This document shows positions 1 to 8,839 of a stretch of DNA of 64,000 nt, piece after piece. Source of the DNA: Caballeronia arvi (GTDB taxonomy: Bacteria; Pseudomonadota; Gammaproteobacteria; Burkholderiales; Burkholderiaceae); contig NZ_FCOM02000004.1 of the NCBI RefSeq assembly GCF_001544695.2, positions 244,680 to 308,679 of the forward strand, given 5' to 3'. The position numbers and the translations under genes were made by a program. The notes beneath the pieces were generated by a model. That model was given only the letters and a program-made list of their open reading frames with translations, searched no databases and was not told the DNA's origin. Position 1 is the first letter of the stretch. The number at the start of each line of letters is the position of its first letter.

Positions 1-231
1 CAGATACCCCTCGTCGACGAGCATGTTATAAGCCATTTCGACGGTGCCGCGTGCAGTATTCAGTTGCGTCGCGAGTCCGCGCAATGCGGGTACGCGATCG
101 CCCGGCTTCAGATGGCCCGCCGCGATCGCCGCCTTGAAGCGCTCGCCAATCTGCAGATAAATGGGCGACGCCTCGTGCCGGTCGATTTCGATGGTCAGCG
201 GGTTCTGGACTTTGGACATGGCGCGGCTCAT
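1..231 (-). CDS. MocR-type GntR-family transcriptional regulator (N-terminal part, cut by window edge)
   Basis: The reverse strand reads ATG at 231 and stays open for 77 codons to the window edge. The peptide begins MSRAMSKVQNP and contains SPIYLQIGERFKAAI, LKPGDRVPALRGLA and TARGTVEMAYNMLVDEGYL, which is the winged-helix of the GntR superfamily as found in MocR/PdxR regulators. MocR proteins carry a C-terminal aminotransferase-like PLP domain; that part lies outside the window, so the MocR subclass is inferred. A second ATG at 219 is possible. It is divergent from the NAD(P)-binding protein gene at 323, the usual arrangement of a MocR gene and its target. Confidence 0.8.
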   Translation of the reverse strand, partial: MSRAMSKVQNPLTIEIDRHEASPIYLQIGERFKAAIAAGHLKPGDRVPALRGLATQLNTARGTVEMAYNMLVDEGYL

Positions 232-322
232 GGACTAGTGCGATCGATGAATCTTGTCCCTTTCTGCTAAGCCATGATTGTCCCACAATGACTTCACTTT
301 CACTTATTCAGCGAGGTGCATC

Positions 323-1072
323 ATGAAGGTTGTCGTGATCGGCGGTTCGGGTTTGATCGGCGCTAAAGTCGTCGCGATTCTGCGTGAGAAGGGTCACGAC
401 GCTGTCGCCGCCTCGCCGCGCAATGGCGTGAATGCGGTGACGGGCGAAGGACTGGCTGAAACGCTTCGCGGCGCGCAGGTCGTCGTCGACGTGGCGAACG
501 CGCCTTCATGGGCGCCGGACGACGTGCTCGCGTTCTTCCGTTCGTCGACCACGAATCTCGTGAAAGCCGAAGCCGCGGCGGGCGTCGCGCATCATGTCGC
601 GCTTTCGATCGTCAACACGGACCGCATGCCGGACAACGGCTACTTCCGCGCGAAAGTCGCGCAAGAGGCGTTGATCGAGGCATCGCGCGTGCCGTATTCG
701 ATCGTGCGCGCGACGCAGTTCATGGAATTTATCGGCGGCATTGCCGATGCGGGCATGCAGGACGGCAAGGTGCATCTGTCGACGGGACAGTTCCAGCCGA
801 TCGCGGCCGATGACGTCGCGGCGATCGTCGCGGATGTCGCGCTCGCTGCGCCGTTGAACGGCATCGTCGATATCGCGGGACCGGAGCGCGCGCCGCTGTA
901 TCAGATCGTCGGGCAATATCTGAAGGCGCAGGGCGATGCGCGCGAGATCGTCGCCGATCCGAAAGCGACGTACTTCGGCGGCACCGTCGCGGAAGAGTCG
1001 CTCGTGCCGACGGGCGAAGCGCGCCGCGGAAAGATTGCGCTCGCCGACTGGCTCGGCCGCGCGCGAGCGTAA
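323..1072 (+). CDS. NmrA-like NAD(P)-binding atypical short-chain dehydrogenase
   Basis: This 249-residue cytoplasmic protein opens MKVVVIGGSGLIGAKVV, a Rossmann NAD(P)-binding GxxGxxG motif at the very N terminus, followed by the VVDVANAPSW and SIVRATQFMEF segments typical of NmrA-like or NAD(P)H-binding atypical SDRs. The reading frame extends upstream to 278, but the start at 323 is preceded by GAGG at a normal distance and places the glycine motif where the family has it. The substrate is unknown. The gene is divergent from the MocR-type regulator, about 90 bp away, which probably controls it. The next gene is convergent. Confidence 0.85.
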   Translation: MKVVVIGGSGLIGAKVVAILREKGHDAVAASPRNGVNAVTGEGLAETLRGAQVVVDVANAPSWAPDDVLAFFRSSTTNLVKAEAAAGVAHHVALSIVNTDRMPDNGYFRAKVAQEALIEASRVPYSIVRATQFMEFIGGIADAGMQDGKVHLSTGQFQPIAADDVAAIVADVALAAPLNGIVDIAGPERAPLYQIVGQYLKAQGDAREIVADPKATYFGGTVAEESLVPTGEARRGKIALADWLGRARA

Positions 1073-1088
1073 GCTGCGTATTCGGCGC

Positions 1089-1120
1089 TGAGCCTCGCCA
1101 TTTGCGGTTTTCGAGGCTCA
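1089..1120. terminator. Bidirectional hairpin between convergent genes
   Basis: TGAGCCTCG (1089-1097) pairs perfectly with CGAGGCTCA (1112-1120), with TTTT inside the 14-nt loop. It lies between the convergent genes ending at 1072 and 1118 and includes the stop codon of the acetyltransferase gene. No clear T-run follows the stem, so termination is inferred from position. Confidence 0.5.
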
Positions 1121-1759
1121 CGCTGCACTGAGGCGCAGGAACCGCCAACGCTCGTGCAGCGTTGCGATATCCGTCGAGCAGACCAGCGTCATCGACTTGC
1201 TGATCTCTTCGAGCGGCCAGTCCCACCATTTCATCTCGAGCAGCATGTCGATTTCCGCGTCCGAAAAGCGCTTTCGGATCGGCTTCGCCGGATTGCCGCC
1301 GACGACCGTGTACGGCTCGACATGCTTCGTTACTAGAGCACGGCTTCCGATCACGGCGCCATGACCGATGAAAACGCCCGGCATGATCATCGCCTCGGAA
1401 CCGATCCAGACATCGCTTCCGATGATCGTGTCGCCAGCGGGTTGGAATGCATCGCGGGCATCAGCGAATGCCGGCTCTTCCTGCATGTAGAAGAACGGGA
1501 AGGTGCTGGCCCAGTCTTTCCGATGCCCTTGATTGCCCGCCATCATGAACGTCGCGCCGCTTCCGATAGAGCAGAAGCTACCGATGATCAGCCGGTCTCC
1601 ACCGGTTTGATCCGGCACGAGGTAGCGCGCGCAGTCATCGAACGCGTGTCCGTGATAGAAGCCAGCGTAATAGCTATAGCGCCCCACGATGATGTTGGGA
1701 TTGGTCACCTGCTCTGAAAGCGGCTTGCTGTTGGAAGGGCCGTCGAAGTAATTTTCCAT
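1118..1759 (-). CDS. Type-B (CatB/Vat-like) xenobiotic O-acetyltransferase
   Basis: A 213-residue left-handed beta-helix acetyltransferase. The start [12 protein letters not shown] matches the usual N terminus of CatB proteins and the length fits the family (about 210). The central part has hexapeptide repeats ([48 protein letters not shown]). Residues GNQGHRKDW carry the histidine used as catalytic base in the Vat/CatB family, and [14 protein letters not shown] is the conserved C-terminal motif. Such enzymes use acetyl-CoA to acetylate chloramphenicol or streptogramins, but chromosomal homologues often have other substrates, so resistance is not assumed. The reading frame continues upstream to 1801; the internal start was chosen by family fit. 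Confidence 0.88.
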   Translation of the reverse strand: MENYFDGPSNSKPLSEQVTNPNIIVGRYSYYAGFYHGHAFDDCARYLVPDQTGGDRLIIGSFCSIGSGATFMMAGNQGHRKDWASTFPFFYMQEEPAFADARDAFQPAGDTIIGSDVWIGSEAMIMPGVFIGHGAVIGSRALVTKHVEPYTVVGGNPAKPIRKRFSDAEIDMLLEMKWWDWPLEEISKSMTLVCSTDIATLHERWRFLRLSAA

Positions 1760-1868
1760 GGATTGCCACGCCGTAGTGTTGCGCCTGTCTTCCGGGCGCA
1801 ACGGGTTATGCGGCGATCGATGTCCGCCAATCCACTGTATGCGGCTTCAATTAGGTGAACGTGAGGGG

Positions 1869-2660
1869 TCAGGGCAATCGGATAAACGGGCTGTTCAGAT
1901 ACGGCGAATCCTGGAAGCGTTCGGGTGCGCGTTCGCGAAGGAATTGCTGGATCTTGCTCGCGGTCGGCGAGACCTTGAGCTCGGTAATCATCGACAAGGT
2001 TGAGCCGGCCGGAAGCGACACGCTCTGGTTGAACAGCGGATTGAAGCCCGCAAACGACACGACAGGAAGCACCGAGACCTGACCGAATGGCGGCGGCGTT
2101 TCCGTGATCGGGCCATTGACGATGACCGTAACCGTCGTGCCGATGACATCGAGCCCGCTGTAATCCGGCACTTCGAGGCTCGACTGGGTCGGCTTGAAAC
2201 CGAGCCCCGCCAATGAAAGCGATACGGCCGAAGTGCCTTTGTTCAAGATATCGACTTTCTCGGTGAGGCGGGAAACGAGCGTGCCGGAGGCATCGCCTTC
2301 GACCGCGTAGACGACTCCGCCGACCACCGTGCCGGAACTCGCGCTCGTCGCGTAGCCGAGCATCGGACCCTGAACATGGATCTGATTCGCACTGACGTGC
2401 GCATCGGAATGCATATGGCCGATATCGAGAAACGTGGACGGACCCGACGGATAGACCAGAATGCGCCGCCCATCGACGGTCCATTCGAGTGTTCTCAACA
2501 ACTGCACGGGATCGCTGGGTGTCGAGAGGTTGTAGATCGGATCATCGCGCGTGACTTTCAGCGTGGAGTTGTTGCTCGACACGCTGACACTTTCCGCGAG
2601 CGCGACGCACGGCAGCGCCATCAACGCTAACGAACTCAGCAGACACGATTTCGCTCGCAT
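1869..2660 (-). CDS. Secreted protein of unknown function
   Basis: A 263-residue protein with a clear Sec signal peptide (MRAKSCLLSSLALMALPCVALA, cleavage after ALA). The start at 2660 is preceded by GGAGG five bases away; an upstream ATG at 2678 lacks this. The mature part is rich in Ser, Thr, Val and Gly and looks all-beta. It contains LEWTVDGRRILVYPSG and a region resembling the extracellular beta-sandwich proteins of PEP-CTERM-type gene sets, although no PEP sorting tail is present. I do not recognise the family. It sits alone on the minus strand, about 310 bp from the dehydratase gene transcribed toward it. Confidence 0.7.
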   Translation of the reverse strand: MRAKSCLLSSLALMALPCVALAESVSVSSNNSTLKVTRDDPIYNLSTPSDPVQLLRTLEWTVDGRRILVYPSGPSTFLDIGHMHSDAHVSANQIHVQGPMLGYATSASSGTVVGGVVYAVEGDASGTLVSRLTEKVDILNKGTSAVSLSLAGLGFKPTQSSLEVPDYSGLDVIGTTVTVIVNGPITETPPPFGQVSVLPVVSFAGFNPLFNQSVSLPAGSTLSMITELKVSPTASKIQQFLRERAPERFQDSPYLNSPFIRLP

Positions 2661-2970
2661 TTCAACCTCCGTCGTCATGCGAAATGTCGCGGAAAAGGAC
2701 GCCGAACGAGGGCGGATATGACCGTTCGTTCGGGTTCTTTTTGAATGCTTGCGAATTGCCTTACGAATCGGCGTTCCCTAACAGAGACGTTAGTGCACGC
2801 AATTTAAATTACAAGGCGCTGACATGAATTTCGATCGTTTGATTGAAGTGCAGAATGCGTAGACGGTTGGCGTAGGCTGCCGTGAAAATTCGGTGCGGAA
2901 CCGCGCTCGAGCGAGTGCAAATACGCGCCACGTTCGCATGAGCAGCAGAATCCCTCGTTGAAGCATTACC
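2661..2970. other. Intergenic stretch, no gene seen
   Basis: This 310-bp stretch is locally AT-rich, with the palindrome AATTTAAATT at 2801-2810 and a short inverted repeat CTAAC-N6-GTTAG at 2778-2793. It should hold the promoter of the secreted-protein gene (start 2660) and the 3' end of the dehydratase operon. No convincing coding sequence or RNA was found. Confidence 0.4.
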
Positions 2971-4095
2971 TCAGATGCGAGCGTGCGCCACGCGCCAGTG
3001 AAGCGCCTGCTCGGAAAGGCTGAAACCGACGCCCGGCCGGGTCGGCAGGATCATCAGTCCGTCCTTGATTTCGAGGCGCTCGTTGAACGCGGGCTCCAGC
3101 CACTCGATGTGCTCGACCCACGTTTCGTTCTGGAACGCCGCGGCCACATGGACATGCTGCTCCATGACGAAGTGCGGCGCGAGCTTGAGCCGATGCTGTT
3201 CGGCCTGCGCCATGATCTTGAGAAACGGCGTGAATCCGCCGACGCGCGGAACGTCGGGCTGAAGGAACGTGACGGAGCGGTTATCGATCAGGTTCTGCAC
3301 TTCGGCCGCGCTGCTCAGCATTTCGCCCGTGGCGATGGGCGTCTTCAGCTTCTCGGCGAGTCGCGCGTGTCCCGCGTAATCGTATGCGCTCAGCGGCTCT
3401 TCGAGCCAGATCAGGTTGAACTCGTCGAGTGCGCAGCCCGCGCGCAATGCGGTCGTATAGTCCCACTGCTGATTGGCGTCGACCATGATCGGCACGCTCT
3501 CGCCGACATGCTTGCGAACCGCGCGCACCCGTTCGATATCCTTCGACAAGTCCGGTTGCCCGACCTTCAGCTTGATACCGCCGAGACCTTTATCGAGCGA
3601 CGTCTCGACGTTGCGCAGGACTTCATCCAGCGTCGCGTTCAGGTAGCCGCCCGACGTGTTGTAGCAGGGAATCGCCGTTCTATAGCAGCCGAGAAATTTG
3701 CCGATAGACAGATCGACGCGCTTCGCCTTCAAATCCCACAGCGCCGTGTCGAAAGCGGCGATTGCCTGCACCGCGAGACCGCTGCGACCGATCGATGCGC
3801 CCTGCCAGGCGAGCTTTTCCCAAAGACGGCCGATGTCGTTGGGGTCTTCATCGATCAGAAAGGGCGCCAGTTCCTGAGCGTGCGCGAAGATCGCCGCGCT
3901 CCCCGCGCGCAATGTGTAGCTGAAGCCGAAGCCACGCGCGCCGTGAACGGTCTCGATATCGGCTGTCAACACCGCCACATGTGAAAGCGGCTTCTGGCGG
4001 CCGGTCAGAACCTTCGCATCGCTGACGGCGCTTTTCAGCGGAACCTGGATGAGAGAAAGCTCGACGTGCCTGATCTTGTCGTCGTGATGCGCCAT
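2971..4095 (-). CDS. Enolase-superfamily sugar-acid dehydratase (mandelate racemase / L-talarate-galactarate dehydratase-like)
   Basis: This 374-residue protein has the full mandelate racemase/muconate lactonizing fold: N-terminal capping domain (about 10-130) and TIM barrel. The active-site set is intact: KxK at K175/K177 (GGIKLKVGQP), metal ligands D206, E232 and E258, D281, and H308 in APHFVMEQHVH. The chemistry is expected to be dehydration of a six-carbon sugar diacid to a 2-keto-3-deoxy acid. It is paralogous to the protein at 7641-8801 (shared KVLTGRQKP, CYNTSGG, VDANQQWD, DAPRVGG-like segments) but clearly diverged, so its substrate may differ. A strong GAGG site precedes ATG 4095. 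It is the last gene of the dehydrogenase-MFS-dehydratase operon. Confidence 0.88.
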   Translation of the reverse strand: MAHHDDKIRHVELSLIQVPLKSAVSDAKVLTGRQKPLSHVAVLTADIETVHGARGFGFSYTLRAGSAAIFAHAQELAPFLIDEDPNDIGRLWEKLAWQGASIGRSGLAVQAIAAFDTALWDLKAKRVDLSIGKFLGCYRTAIPCYNTSGGYLNATLDEVLRNVETSLDKGLGGIKLKVGQPDLSKDIERVRAVRKHVGESVPIMVDANQQWDYTTALRAGCALDEFNLIWLEEPLSAYDYAGHARLAEKLKTPIATGEMLSSAAEVQNLIDNRSVTFLQPDVPRVGGFTPFLKIMAQAEQHRLKLAPHFVMEQHVHVAAAFQNETWVEHIEWLEPAFNERLEIKDGLMILPTRPGVGFSLSEQALHWRVAHARI

Positions 4096-4143
4096 TTACT
4101 TCACCTCTAATGATTAGAATTTCGTTGTCCGTATTGGGGAACG

Positions 4144-5463
4144 TTACTCGACGTTCAGCCGCTTGACCGGACCCATGAGCAGCGTGTACGAAAGGACACC
4201 GATGAGCGACACGATCGCGCAGAAGCCAAGCGCCCACTCGAACGATCCCGTTTTCTGAACGATGAAGCCGATGGTGATCGGCGTAACGATGCCGGCGATA
4301 TTGCTTGCGAAGCTCGCAATGCTTCCCGTCATGCCCACGAGCTTCAGCGGCGAGATTTCGGAAAGGATCACCCACGTCGTCGACGACATGCCTTGTGCGA
4401 AGAATGCGAAGCACAGGATGACCATCACGACGGAGTTCGATGTCGTGAAGTTGGCGAGGACGATCGAGCCCGTCAGCAGGAGGCCGATGACCATCGGAAT
4501 CTTGCGCGCGGCCGTCACCGAGAAGCCTTTTCGAACCATCCAGTCGCCCCACCATCCGCCGAACATCACGCCGACAGCCGCCGCAAGATACGGACCGATC
4601 GCCGCCGCCCCGGCATGCAGCATCGTCATGCCTCGAGCCTGGATCAGATACGTCGGAAACCACGTGAGGAAGAAGTAGAGCGTCGTGGTCGCGGCGAACT
4701 TGCCGATGCACACGCCCCACATCTGGCGAAAGCTCAGCAGCTTCAGACATTGATCCCAGCTAAAGCCCTCGCTCTTGTTTGCCGCGCCGCCCGCGGCCTT
4801 GCCTTGCCGGATGTACTCGAGTTCTTCCTTGTTGGCGAGCTTGCTGTCGCCCGGTTCGCGATAGAAGAGAAACCAGACCACCGCCCAAAGCAATCCGACG
4901 ACACCCGACGACAGGAACACGCCGCGCCAGCCATAGCGCTCCGCGATGTAGAACTCCACCGGCGTGAGAAGCGCCGTGCCCAGATAGATGCCCATCGAGC
5001 ACATGCTTCCCGCGACGCCGATCTCGCGCTGAGGAAACCACGACGTCGCGACCTTGTTGTTCGCGGGGAACGCGGGCGCCTCGGCAGCACCGACGCCAAA
5101 GCGCAGCCCGAAGAGCGAAGCGAAACCGCCCGCAAGAATCTGCAGCGTCGTCGCGAGCGACCAGGCGGTCAGACAGAGTCCGTAGACGAGTCGCGTGCCG
5201 AAGCGGTCGAGCAGATACCCGCCCGGAATGGTGGCGATCGCAAACGCCCACGAGAAGGACGAGAAGAGAAAGCCCATCGCCACGGGCGATATGCTGAACT
5301 CTTTCGAAATCAGCGGCGCGACGACCGACATGTTCGCGCGATCGAGATAATTGATGATCGTGCCGATGAACACCAGCCCAAGCATCATCCAGCGGATATT
5401 CGTGCGTCCCTCGGTTCTTGCAAGTTCTTGCGGTAGGGCCGCTGCGGTTGCGTCGTCTTTCAT
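4144..5463 (-). CDS. MFS sugar-acid:proton symporter (anion:cation symporter family, GudP-like)
   Basis: A 439-residue inner-membrane permease with about 12 hydrophobic helices. The family signature NYLDRANMSVVAPLI is near the N terminus, GGYLLDRFGTR lies between helices 2 and 3, and GGWWGDWMVRKG is the second-half repeat. These are typical of the anion:cation symporter group that imports glucarate, galactarate, tartrate or galactonate. GGAGACAGC precedes the ATG at 5463. It sits 48 bp upstream of the dehydratase and 58 bp downstream of the dehydrogenase gene, so it very likely imports that operon's substrate. Confidence 0.9.
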   Translation of the reverse strand: MKDDATAAALPQELARTEGRTNIRWMMLGLVFIGTIINYLDRANMSVVAPLISKEFSISPVAMGFLFSSFSWAFAIATIPGGYLLDRFGTRLVYGLCLTAWSLATTLQILAGGFASLFGLRFGVGAAEAPAFPANNKVATSWFPQREIGVAGSMCSMGIYLGTALLTPVEFYIAERYGWRGVFLSSGVVGLLWAVVWFLFYREPGDSKLANKEELEYIRQGKAAGGAANKSEGFSWDQCLKLLSFRQMWGVCIGKFAATTTLYFFLTWFPTYLIQARGMTMLHAGAAAIGPYLAAAVGVMFGGWWGDWMVRKGFSVTAARKIPMVIGLLLTGSIVLANFTTSNSVVMVILCFAFFAQGMSSTTWVILSEISPLKLVGMTGSIASFASNIAGIVTPITIGFIVQKTGSFEWALGFCAIVSLIGVLSYTLLMGPVKRLNVE

Positions 5464-5521
5464 GCTGTCTCCATCTATTGATTTTGGTCCTGCGCGTCAC
5501 TACCGTCTTTACGTCGGTCCG

Positions 5522-6598
5522 TCACTCGAGAATGCGGTCATCGACGTCGAGCTTCGACGCCCAGCTTCTCAACGTGGAAACGGTCGAAGGCGACAGGACG
5601 ATGCCGTCACGGCGGCTCTGCTCGATATTGCGCGAAGCCTGTTCGCCGGGAAGCCGCACGGGCCTGGCCGGATCGATCGGATCGTTGGCATGGCACTGCG
5701 CGACGAAGAAATCCATCTGTGCGATCGACGCTTCCGCGCCTGCAAATGCCGCCGGATCGATGATCTGGAGATAGACGCTTGCGCCCCAGCGCGTCGGCGC
5801 GTCCATGCGCCCGAAGCCCGACAAGCCCTGAGTCAGTGCCTCGACCATCAGCGCCAGGCCGAAGCCCTTGTGGCCCGACTCTTCGCCGCCCAGCAACATC
5901 AAACTGCCTTTGCGTTCGCTGCGTTCCATGACGCCCGGATCACGCGTCGGTGTGCCATCGGCATCGAGAAGCCATGCGTGATCGAACAGCTCGCCTGATG
6001 CCGCTTTCTGGCGCGTCATCGAGACGGTCGTGATCGACGCGCAGGTGTCGACCAGCACGGGATAACGGCTCGTCGGAAAAGCAAACGCGAACGGATTCGG
6101 GCTGAACAAGCCCTGCTTGCCGCCGAACGGCGCGACAAGTTTCGTGTGCGGACCGGAGGACGCGATCATCGCGTAGTAGCCCCGGTCGGTGGCCTGCTTC
6201 GCGAGCGCGGCGAGACAGCCGATGTGATGACTTCTGCGCATCGCGAAGGTGAAGACGCCGCAATCGGCGATGCGTTCGAAACCGAGCGACAGGGCTTCCT
6301 GCATGAGCCACAGGCCGGGAAGATAATGTCCGTCCCACACGACCGTCGCGCCCAGGTCGCGCACGACTTCCGGCTTTCCTTGAGCGGTCATCCTTCCGTT
6401 CGTGAGTTCTTCGAGGTACGGGCTGCATTGAGCGAGACCGTGCGTCGAGCGCCCCATCATGTCGGTCAGAACGAGCAGGCCGGCGACAGCGCGCGCCTTC
6501 TCGCGTTCCATGCCCGCTGCGTGCAGCAGATCATGGGCCAATAGCGTCAGCTCTGTTTCGGAGCGGCGGATTGCTTCAACGGTTTCGATGGTTGACAT
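5522..6598 (-). CDS. Ldh-family (malate/L-lactate dehydrogenase-type) NAD(P)-dependent oxidoreductase
   Basis: This 358-residue protein belongs to the malate/L-sulfolactate/ureidoglycolate dehydrogenase family, which uses NAD(P) without a Rossmann fold. Visible motifs are MGRSTHGL, SHHIGCLA, the LFSPNPFAFAFPT segment and GHKGFGLALMVEALTQGLSG. It would oxidise a 2-hydroxy acid or reduce the keto acid. The ATG at 6598 was chosen; a GTG five codons upstream is possible and neither has a strong ribosome binding site. It is the first gene of the operon that includes the MFS permease and the dehydratase, and is divergent from the LysR gene at 6704. Confidence 0.88.
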   Translation of the reverse strand: MSTIETVEAIRRSETELTLLAHDLLHAAGMEREKARAVAGLLVLTDMMGRSTHGLAQCSPYLEELTNGRMTAQGKPEVVRDLGATVVWDGHYLPGLWLMQEALSLGFERIADCGVFTFAMRRSHHIGCLAALAKQATDRGYYAMIASSGPHTKLVAPFGGKQGLFSPNPFAFAFPTSRYPVLVDTCASITTVSMTRQKAASGELFDHAWLLDADGTPTRDPGVMERSERKGSLMLLGGEESGHKGFGLALMVEALTQGLSGFGRMDAPTRWGASVYLQIIDPAAFAGAEASIAQMDFFVAQCHANDPIDPARPVRLPGEQASRNIEQSRRDGIVLSPSTVSTLRSWASKLDVDDRILE

Positions 6599-6640
6599 AG
6601 GTTGGGCGTGCACGGGTGGTTGCCAGTTGATGCACCACGA

Positions 6641-6658
6641 TATCGAGTAATTCCGATA
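6641..6658. promoter_or_regulatory. Inverted repeat in the dehydrogenase/LysR divergent promoter
   Basis: TATCG (6641-6645) and CGATA (6654-6658) form a perfect inverted repeat with an 8-bp spacer, and CGATATCG at 6638-6645 is itself palindromic. It lies between the divergent starts 6598 and 6704, about 28 bp from the LysR box at 6686, so it may be a second regulator contact. Confidence 0.4.
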
Positions 6659-6685
6659 CCGAAAAGGCTTGCTTGGGCATCGGTT

Positions 6686-6702
6686 GATACTTATTCTGTA
6701 TC
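6686..6702. promoter_or_regulatory. LysR-type operator (ATAC-N7-GTAT) in divergent promoter
   Basis: GATAC-N7-GTATC is a perfect inverted repeat ending two bases before the LysR start codon at 6704. ATAC-N7-GTAT is the classic LysR-family recognition pattern (T-N11-A). Its position fits autoregulation of the LysR gene and control of the divergent dehydrogenase operon. Confidence 0.65.
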
Positions 6703-6703
6703 A

Positions 6704-7612
6704 ATGATCACCTATATCCAGTTGCGCTGCTTCCTCGCGGTCGTCGACGAAATGAACTTCCGACGCGCGGCCGAGCAGTTGAACATGACCCAGCCGCCGC
6801 TGACCCGGCACATCCAGGCGCTCGAACACGCGCTCGACTTCGACCTGTTCGATCGTGGCGGACGCAACATTCGTCTCACGCCTGCGGGCGCCGCGTTCGC
6901 GCGATCGGCGAGGCTCATCGTCGGGCAAACGAATGCGGCTGTGATCGACGCGAGGCGCATCGCGTCGGGAGACGAAGGTTCTTTGACAATCGGTTTCACA
7001 GCGGCATCGAGCTATCACTTCCTGCCGCGATTCGTGAAGCTGCTGCGGGAGCGGATGCCGAGCGTGTCGTTGACCCTGCGCGAAATGACGTCGGCGCAGC
7101 AACTCGACGCGCTGCGTTTGCAGCAGATCGACATCGGGCTGTCGCGGCCACCGATCCTCGAACGTGGCATTCGCTCTGTCTGCGTGTTTCGCGAGCCGCT
7201 CGTGCTCGCCGTCGCGAAGGAGCATCGGCTTTCACAGCGGCCGAGTGTCGCCGTAGCCGACCTGGCGGGTGAAAGTCTCATTACCTATCCGCCCGTCGAG
7301 GGCGCGTATTTTCATGGGCTGATCACCGGACTGCTTCAGGCCATGAACGTACGCGTGGCCGAGACGCAGCACGTCACTCAGACGCACTCGATACTGGCTC
7401 TGGTCGGCGCCGATCTGGGCGTGGCGCTCGTGCCGCGATCGGCCGAGAGCATCCACTTCGACAATGTGATCTTTCGGCCATTGGTCGAAGCGCACGCCGT
7501 CAATGCGGAACTGGTCCTTGCCTGGCGAGACGACACGGGCAACCCGGTCAGCGAAACGGCGCTGCGCTATCTGACCGAGTTCTTCAGCACCGCCGCCCGC
7601 TCGTTGCCGTAG
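6704..7612 (+). CDS. LysR-family transcriptional regulator of the adjacent sugar-acid operon
   Basis: A 302-residue regulator. The N-terminal winged helix-turn-helix reads YIQLRCFLAVVDEMNFRRAAEQLNMTQPPLTRHIQALE, followed by a periplasmic-binding-protein-like effector domain from about residue 90 (SLTIGFTAASSYHFLPRF). The start at 6704 places the helix-turn-helix where the family has it; the open frame extends further upstream without support. It is divergent from the dehydrogenase-MFS-dehydratase operon with a LysR box in between, and convergent with the second dehydratase gene. Confidence 0.92.
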   Translation: MITYIQLRCFLAVVDEMNFRRAAEQLNMTQPPLTRHIQALEHALDFDLFDRGGRNIRLTPAGAAFARSARLIVGQTNAAVIDARRIASGDEGSLTIGFTAASSYHFLPRFVKLLRERMPSVSLTLREMTSAQQLDALRLQQIDIGLSRPPILERGIRSVCVFREPLVLAVAKEHRLSQRPSVAVADLAGESLITYPPVEGAYFHGLITGLLQAMNVRVAETQHVTQTHSILALVGADLGVALVPRSAESIHFDNVIFRPLVEAHAVNAELVLAWRDDTGNPVSETALRYLTEFFSTAARSLP

Positions 7613-7640
7613 CGATCCGCGCCTTGCGTCTGCCTCCGGA

Positions 7641-8801
7641 TCAGGCGCGCGTGCCGATCTCGGCTTCCTGCGCCGTCCATCCGGCGACGCGATCGCTCAA
7701 ACTCAGGCCGAGACCGGGACGGGTCGGCACGATCATGCGGCCGTTCTTCGTCTCCAGGCGCTCGTTGAAGAGCGGCTCCAGCCATTCGAAGTGCTCGACC
7801 CAAGGTTCGCGCGGATAGCACGCCGCGAGATGCACGTGGAGTTCCATCGCGAAGTGCGGCGCCAGCATCAGTCCCGCGTGGTCCGCGAGCGTCGCTACCT
7901 TCAGGAACGGCGTAATGCCACCGACGCGGGGCGCGTCCGGCATCAGATAATCCGCGCCGCGCTGACGGATGAACTCCCAGTGCTCCGACACGCTCGTCAG
8001 CATTTCACCGGTGGCGATAGGCGTGTCGAACTGTGCGGCGAGGGCCGCGTGGCCTTCCGCGTCGTAGCAATCGAGCGGCTCTTCGATCCAGATCAGGTTG
8101 AACTGTTCGAAGATGCGGCACATGCGCTGCGCAGTCGGGCGATCCCATTGCTGATTGGCGTCGACCATCAGCGGGAAACTGTCGCCGAGATGCTTGCGAA
8201 CCGTCTGGACGCGGTGAATGTCGATCGCGCAGTCCGGCTGCCCGACCTTCAGCTTGATGCCGCCAATGCCCTTCTCGCGCGAGGCGTCGGTGTTGGTGAG
8301 CAATTGGTCGAGCGGGGTATGCAGGAAGCCGCCGGACGTGTTGTAGCAGCGCACGGAATCACGATGCGCACCGAGCAGCTTCGCGAGCGAAAGGTTGGCG
8401 CGCTTCGCCTTCAGGTCCCACAGCGCGACGTCGAAAGCACCGATCGCCTGCGCGGCCATCCCGCTTCTTCCCACCGACGCGCCCGCCCACGCCAGCTTGT
8501 CCCACAGCCGCGCGATGTCGCTCGGGTCTTCACCGATCAGCGTCGGCGCGATTTCCTTTGCGTGCGCGAACTGGCCGGGCCCGCCTGCACGCTTGGAATA
8601 GCTGAAGCCGAGACCGCGATGACCGTCGGCGGTTTCGATCTCGACGAAGAGGATCGCGATTTCCGTCATCGGCTTCTGGCGACCCGTGAGCACCTTGGCG
8701 TCGCTGATCGGATTGGCGAGCGGAAGAAACGTGGAGGCGACGCGGACCCACTTGATCGAGTCGTTCGACGTAGCAGCGATGAGCGAAGAAGTTGCGTTCA
8801 T
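7641..8801 (-). CDS. L-talarate/galactarate dehydratase-like enolase-superfamily enzyme
   Basis: 386 residues with the mandelate-racemase fold. The active site is complete: K183/K185 (GGIKLKVGQP), D214 (MVDANQQWD), E240 (WIEEPLD), E266 (ATGEML), D289 (PDAPRVGG) and H316 (APHFAMELHVH). From memory, these segments match the characterised galactarate/L-talarate dehydratase group almost word for word. The product would be 5-keto-4-deoxyglucarate from galactarate. AGGAAG precedes ATG 8801; the frame is open further upstream only because it overlaps the permease gene on the same strand. It lies 38 bp downstream of that MFS gene, and the pair is presumably controlled by the LacI-family gene at 10364. 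Confidence 0.9.
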   Translation of the reverse strand: MNATSSLIAATSNDSIKWVRVASTFLPLANPISDAKVLTGRQKPMTEIAILFVEIETADGHRGLGFSYSKRAGGPGQFAHAKEIAPTLIGEDPSDIARLWDKLAWAGASVGRSGMAAQAIGAFDVALWDLKAKRANLSLAKLLGAHRDSVRCYNTSGGFLHTPLDQLLTNTDASREKGIGGIKLKVGQPDCAIDIHRVQTVRKHLGDSFPLMVDANQQWDRPTAQRMCRIFEQFNLIWIEEPLDCYDAEGHAALAAQFDTPIATGEMLTSVSEHWEFIRQRGADYLMPDAPRVGGITPFLKVATLADHAGLMLAPHFAMELHVHLAACYPREPWVEHFEWLEPLFNERLETKNGRMIVPTRPGLGLSLSDRVAGWTAQEAEIGTRA

Positions 8802-8839
8802 GATTTTGCTTCCTTTGACTATTCGAAAGTGCGGACGAC

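Noticed and set aside
1118..1759. Calling the acetyltransferase a chloramphenicol resistance gene
   Set aside because: Type-B acetyltransferases of chromosomes often have other substrates, and nothing nearby suggests a resistance cassette.
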